Source: an uncultured Nitrospina sp.
GTDB taxonomy: Bacteria; Nitrospinota; Nitrospinia; Nitrospinales; VA-1
NCBI GenBank assembly: GCA_950072225.1
Contig: CATMOP010000046.1
Coordinates: forward strand, 1-9,930
Reading direction: 5' to 3'
DNA length: 9,930 nucleotides
The notes under the pieces were generated by a model, which saw nothing but the letters and a program-made list of their open reading frames with translations, had not been told where the DNA came from and made no database searches. Position numbers and translations under genes: made by a program. Shown piece after piece: positions 6,715 through 9,930 of this stretch (its first letter is position 1; the number at the start of each line of letters is the position of its first letter).

Positions 6715-8379
6715 TTACATTTTTTCTGGAGAAGATATACCCATCAATTCGAAACCATTGCGGATGGTAATTCGTATAGCATCCAGCAAAAATAAACGCG
6801 CAAGTGTAAGCGCCTTGTCATCAGAGATAACTCGATGCCTGCTGTAATACCCATGAAATCGGGAAACCATATCAAGCAGGTAATGGGAAATCCGATGCAC
6901 CTCCAAAGCCCGAGCGCTTTTTTCCACTATTTCAGGAAAAGCAAGAACGGCGCGGATAATGCCGAACTCCTCCTCTTCAACCAGAAGTGAGAGATCCACT
7001 TCGTTAGATCTGTCCCACACCACGCCTTTTTCTTCAGCGGTACGAAAAATACTGCATATCCGGGCATGCGCATATTGAATATAAAAAACCGGGTTTTCCG
7101 AGGTTTCTTGTTTGGCCAGCTCCAGGTCAAAATCCAGGTGCGTGTCGGAACTGCGCATCAAAAAATAGTATCGTGCTACATCGACACCCACCTCACTCAC
7201 CACATCCCTCAGCGTTTCAAACTCACCGGCCCGGGTGGACATGGAAATTTTTTCTCCTGCCCGCAAAAGACTGACAAATTGAATCAGAAGAATCTTGAAG
7301 ATTTTATTGTCATACCCCATTGCCTGCAGAACCGCTTCCATGCGCGGCACGTAACCATGATGGTCGGCACCCATCAGATTGATGATTTTTTTAAACCCAC
7401 GGTTGATTTTATTCTGATGATAAGCGATATCGGAGCAAAAATAGGTTTTCTCCCCTGTTTTTTTGACAAGGACCCGGTCCTTATCATCATTGAAGGCAGA
7501 AGACTTCAACCAAACGGCTCCGTCTTTTTCATAGATATGGCCTTTGCCCTTCAACCATTCAATGGCCTTCTCTACTGAGTTATCATCATAAAGAGATTGT
7601 TCGCTGAACCAGTTATCGAAAGTCACCCGAAATTCTGCAAGGTCTTTTTGAATTCCTTGAAGAATATTATCCGTTGCATACTTTCTGAAAAAAGGAATGC
7701 ATTCCTCTTCCGGCAAATTTAAAAACTCGTCCCTTTTCTGTTCGATTATTTCGTTGGCAATATCTTTAATATATTCACCCCGGTAATGGTCAGCGGGAAA
7801 CTCTATAACCTCCCCCAGCAGTTCTCGGTAACGAAGCCAGGTAGACCGGCCCAGAAAGTTCATCTGGTTTCCCACATCATTGATGTAGTATTCGGTGCTC
7901 AAATCGTACCCGGCTTTTTTTAGAATCCTTCCTAGAGCGTCCCCGACTGCCGCCCCCCTCCCATGCCCGACATGCAAGGGACCCGTGGGGTTCGCGCTGA
8001 CAAACTCGATCATAACCTTAGTGCCCTGCCCAACATCCGTTTGACCAAAATCATCCCCCTGTTTAACAGCACTCCTTAACCGTTGCAGAAAAAACTCATT
8101 GGACATTTTGAGATTGATGAATCCCGGCCCGGCAATTTCCACCTGGCTTAAATCATTGGAACCATTTTTAAGGTAACGGGCAACACTTTCCGCAATCACT
8201 TTCGGGTTCTTGCGCTCACTCCGCGCCAGCGTCATGGCAACATTGGTTGAAAAATCTCCCATTTTTTCGTCTTTGGGTTTTTCCACCACAATTTCCGGAA
8301 ACGGGGAAAGCTCCAGCTCTCCTGCTTGCCGGGCATTCTCCAAGGCATCGTGGATAATTATTTTTATGGCGGTTTTCAT
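6715..8379 (-). CDS. argS: Arginyl-tRNA synthetase
   Basis: This cytoplasmic class I synthetase charges tRNA-Arg with arginine using ATP. The 554-residue length is normal for bacterial ArgRS. The N-terminal tRNA-recognition domain covers about residues 1-88, with VVEKPKDEKMGDFSTNVAM typical of the family. The catalytic domain contains the HIGH-type motif HVGH (136-139) within SANPTGPLHVGHGRGA, and the KMSKS-equivalent loop reads ISMSTRAG (378-385), a usual ArgRS variant. The C-terminal DALR anticodon-binding domain runs from about 430 to the end and finishes with the common terminal signature SSPEKM. The ATG at 8379 fits the family N-terminus; there is no strong Shine-Dalgarno. It sits between a small coiled-coil gene upstream and a SPOR gene downstream on the same strand, with gaps of 97 and 119 nt that hold possible and definite repeat DNA, so shared transcription is plausible but unproven. 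Confidence 0.98.
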   Translation of the reverse strand: MKTAIKIIIHDALENARQAGELELSPFPEIVVEKPKDEKMGDFSTNVAMTLARSERKNPKVIAESVARYLKNGSNDLSQVEIAGPGFINLKMSNEFFLQRLRSAVKQGDDFGQTDVGQGTKVMIEFVSANPTGPLHVGHGRGAAVGDALGRILKKAGYDLSTEYYINDVGNQMNFLGRSTWLRYRELLGEVIEFPADHYRGEYIKDIANEIIEQKRDEFLNLPEEECIPFFRKYATDNILQGIQKDLAEFRVTFDNWFSEQSLYDDNSVEKAIEWLKGKGHIYEKDGAVWLKSSAFNDDKDRVLVKKTGEKTYFCSDIAYHQNKINRGFKKIINLMGADHHGYVPRMEAVLQAMGYDNKIFKILLIQFVSLLRAGEKISMSTRAGEFETLRDVVSEVGVDVARYYFLMRSSDTHLDFDLELAKQETSENPVFYIQYAHARICSIFRTAEEKGVVWDRSNEVDLSLLVEEEEFGIIRAVLAFPEIVEKSARALEVHRISHYLLDMVSRFHGYYSRHRVISDDKALTLARLFLLDAIRITIRNGFELMGISSPEKM

Positions 8380-8410
8380 TCAGGCTTTATCGTAAAAAAA
8401 TAAAAATGCA

Positions 8411-8450
8411 GGCAATGAGAAAAATAAGACAGGGAAACGATAGGGGTTGA
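8411..8450. repeat. Possible degenerate third copy of the family 1 repeat
   Basis: The plus strand here resembles the reverse complement of copy B (around 6660-6700). GGCAATGAG matches exactly, then CAGGG, AAAC and AGGGGTT follow in the same order with nearly the same spacing, about 24 of 36 bases without gaps. It lies in the 97-nt gap between the coiled-coil gene and argS. The match is short and could be chance or an old decayed copy. Confidence 0.35.
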
Positions 8451-8476
8451 TTTCAGGGGCCAGGCAGGTAACAGGG

Positions 8477-8797
8477 TTAATTTTTTCGGTTACGGACAGC
8501 TTCCACTTCTTTTTCCATTCGCTCTTCCAAAGCTTTCTTCTCAAATCGAAACTGCTTCTCTAATTCTGCTTTTATCGCTCCAATCTCTTCAGGAGAAACC
8601 CCATCCGACAATTTGCGAATCTTGTCGTGGGAAGTCACATCCAGATCGGCAATCTTGGCGGTATATTCGTTTCGAACCTCGGCAATTTCCTGTTTTTGTT
8701 TTTTAGTCAGTTTTTTCTGGCTTTTGAGCTCAGGAACCAGCTTATTCGAACGTTCCAGGCTCAATTCCCAAGCGCTTTTTAATCCCGACATATCCAT
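8477..8797 (-). CDS. Small charged coiled-coil protein of unknown function
   Basis: I do not recognise this 106-residue protein. It has no signal peptide or membrane segment. Almost half of the residues are charged, with runs such as QKKLTKKQKQEIAEV (27-41) and a C-terminal EKKALEERMEKEVEAVRNRK helix, predicting two long helices or coiled coils separated by a short break near SDGVSPEE. Two in-frame ATGs open it, at 8797 and 8791. A GAGAG stretch lies only a base or so before the first but is well spaced for the second, so translation may begin at 8791. It is probably cytoplasmic. Its position upstream of argS on the same strand gives no clear functional hint. It is likely a real gene given its composition, its ribosome binding site and the fit between its neighbours. 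Confidence 0.68.
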   Translation of the reverse strand: MDMSGLKSAWELSLERSNKLVPELKSQKKLTKKQKQEIAEVRNEYTAKIADLDVTSHDKIRKLSDGVSPEEIGAIKAELEKQFRFEKKALEERMEKEVEAVRNRKN

Positions 8798-8935
8798 CTC
8801 TCAAAAAAGTTTAACTGCTTAATTATAAAGGAATTATAAACCATACTCAATAGGCATATCACTCCAGTTGGAACTAATTTTTTAATGAGTTTTTTTCCAT
8901 TTTCGTTACTTTTCTATAGGGACTTGTACCCCAAG

Positions 8936-9682
8936 TTAATCCAAGCCACCATTTAAATGAAGCACTTGTATCCGATGGTTGCCCCAATCCACAACATAGA
9001 TACCCCCTTGATCATCTACAGTAATATCAGTAGGACCTTTGAGTTGACCGATTTTCTCCCCTTCTTCACCCCATTCGGTTAAAAAAGAACCCTCTTCGGT
9101 GAACATTTGAATACGATTATAATAAAAATCCGCCACATATAAATGTCCCTTTATATCAACCGCTATTCCTGAAGACACCCGAAAACTTCCTCCCAAAAAT
9201 CCGCTGCCTCCAAATTGAAAAAGAAATTTTCCATCTTTTGAAAAAGCCTGGACGCGGTTATTGTATGCATCGGACACATAAATAGTACTGTTTGGTCCAG
9301 CCGCAATCCGGGTCGGATAATTAAAATTACCTTCCGCTTCAGGACTAATCAAAAAATTAAAAAAAGATCTTACCGTAGAAATAGGCTGATGCTCACCCCA
9401 TTCATGTAAAAATTTGCCCTGCAAATTGAATTTTTGCACTCTGTGATTATAGGTATCGGTTACATAAAGATAATTATGGGAATCAATGGCTATCCCGGTA
9501 GGTGAATCAAACTGTCCAGGATTTTTTCCAGGGGTTCCCCACTGCATTAAAAAATTGCCCTGGGGGGTGAACTTCTGGATACGGTCTAAATCATAATCGG
9601 ACACAAAGATGTCGCCATCATTATTAACCGCAATCCCGGAAGGTTTTTCAAAATCTCCCGGACCATTACCATGTTTCCCCAT
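8936..9682 (-). CDS. NHL-repeat beta-propeller protein, 3' part after a frameshift (blades 2-6)
   Basis: This 248-codon frame carries five consecutive NHL units of about 42-55 residues, each with the pattern P-x-GIAV, a D-x-x-x-LYV-x-D core, N-R-I/V-Q-x-F and a closing G-x-FL-x-x-WG. With the unit in the upstream overlapping frame they total six, the usual number for a closed NHL propeller. NHL propellers mediate binding to proteins, RNA or carbohydrate; the ligand here is unknown. The apparent ATG at 9682 is not a credible start because it falls inside the FLGQWG end of blade 1. The frame is best read as the continuation of the gene entering from the right edge, displaced by one base at the G-run at 9677-9680. 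A 138-nt AT-rich gap separates its stop from the coiled-coil gene, with no clear terminator. Confidence 0.85.
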   Translation of the reverse strand: MGKHGNGPGDFEKPSGIAVNNDGDIFVSDYDLDRIQKFTPQGNFLMQWGTPGKNPGQFDSPTGIAIDSHNYLYVTDTYNHRVQKFNLQGKFLHEWGEHQPISTVRSFFNFLISPEAEGNFNYPTRIAAGPNSTIYVSDAYNNRVQAFSKDGKFLFQFGGSGFLGGSFRVSSGIAVDIKGHLYVADFYYNRIQMFTEEGSFLTEWGEEGEKIGQLKGPTDITVDDQGGIYVVDWGNHRIQVLHLNGGLD

Positions 9683-9930
9683 TGTCCTAAAAATTTACCT
9701 TTTTGATCAAATATTTGGATCCGATGATTTCGGGCATCCGCTACGTAAACTCTTTCTGACTGATCAACAGCTATAGCAAAAGGCTCATTAAACTTTCCCT
9801 GATCGTTTCCTTTCGCACCCCAAACCTTGATTTTGGAATTGGAAAAGTTTTCACTAGAGGCAGTATTAAATAATGCCAAAAGTGATAGTGAAAAAGTTAA
9901 AGGTATTACTATTGCTAAATGAGCGATTTT
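9586..9930 (-). CDS. NHL-repeat protein, 5' part (signal peptide and blade 1), cut by the window edge
   Basis: The frame stays open to the last base, so the true start lies beyond 9930; a TTG at 9879 could serve as a start but is unlikely. The codons from 9930 read KIAHLAIVIPLTFSLSLLAL and then FNTASSENFS, a signal peptide, so the protein is exported. Next comes one NHL unit (GKFNEPFAIAVDQSERVYVA, then DARNHRIQIF and GKFLGQWG). At the run of four Gs (complement of 9677-9680) the homology leaves this frame and continues in the frame of 8936-9682. Here about 32 unrelated codons follow to a stop at 9586. A single extra G would restore one continuous frame. This may be a sequencing error, a real mutation making a pseudogene, or, less likely, slippage. 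Confidence 0.75.
   Translation of the reverse strand, partial: KIAHLAIVIPLTFSLSLLALFNTASSENFSNSKIKVWGAKGNDQGKFNEPFAIAVDQSERVYVADARNHRIQIFDQKGKFLGQWGNMVMVREILKNLPGLRLIMMATSLCPIMI

Noticed and set aside
7066..7578. 170-codon plus-strand open frame inside argS
   Set aside because: It is antisense to strongly conserved ArgRS catalytic and C-terminal sequence and shows no protein-like domain; a shadow frame.
1..9930. Defence island, prophage, CRISPR or secretion system
   Set aside because: No nuclease, integrase, capsid, spacer array or toxin-antitoxin signature was found; the genes are housekeeping or envelope-related.

Overview
The window reads as a chromosomal housekeeping segment of a Gram-negative bacterium with moderate G+C. 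It encodes a SPOR-domain envelope protein, several exported proteins and compact minus-strand gene clusters. No single gene fixes the lineage. The style (exported TPR/cupredoxin protein, NHL propeller, argS followed by a SPOR protein) suggests a Nitrospinota- or Desulfobacterota-like organism. That assignment is inference, and no marker gene here proves it.

Layout from left to right. Positions 1-136 are repeat DNA downstream of rarA. A minus-strand block follows: an alpha/beta hydrolase of the YheT type (3229-4314), a 12-helix ABC-type exporter permease overlapping it by 4 nt (1541-3232), then rarA, an AAA+ recombination/replication-maintenance ATPase (137-1429). Facing right is one gene for an exported protein with TPRs, a degenerate cupredoxin and a carboxypeptidase-regulatory-like domain (4554-5933). 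A second minus-strand block converges on it: an NHL-repeat beta-propeller (8936 to beyond the right edge, split by a frameshift), a small coiled-coil protein (8477-8797), argS (6715-8379) and a SPOR-domain protein (5963-6595).

The most interesting content is between the genes. Two unrelated families of structured dispersed repeats fill most of the larger intergenic gaps. Family 1 has one copy at 3-172, which runs into the 3' end of rarA, and one at 6617-6714, flush with the argS stop; a weaker possible third copy lies at 8411-8450. Family 2 has copies at 1454-1546 (minus orientation, including the permease stop codon) and 4322-4413 (plus orientation). The C-terminal tail of RarA is translated from family 1 repeat sequence.

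No tRNA, rRNA, CRISPR array, insertion sequence or phage gene was seen. No gap without a gene exceeds 300 bases. The gene content is ordinary apart from the repeats, the frameshifted propeller and the unusual copper-site ligand set in the TPR/cupredoxin protein.
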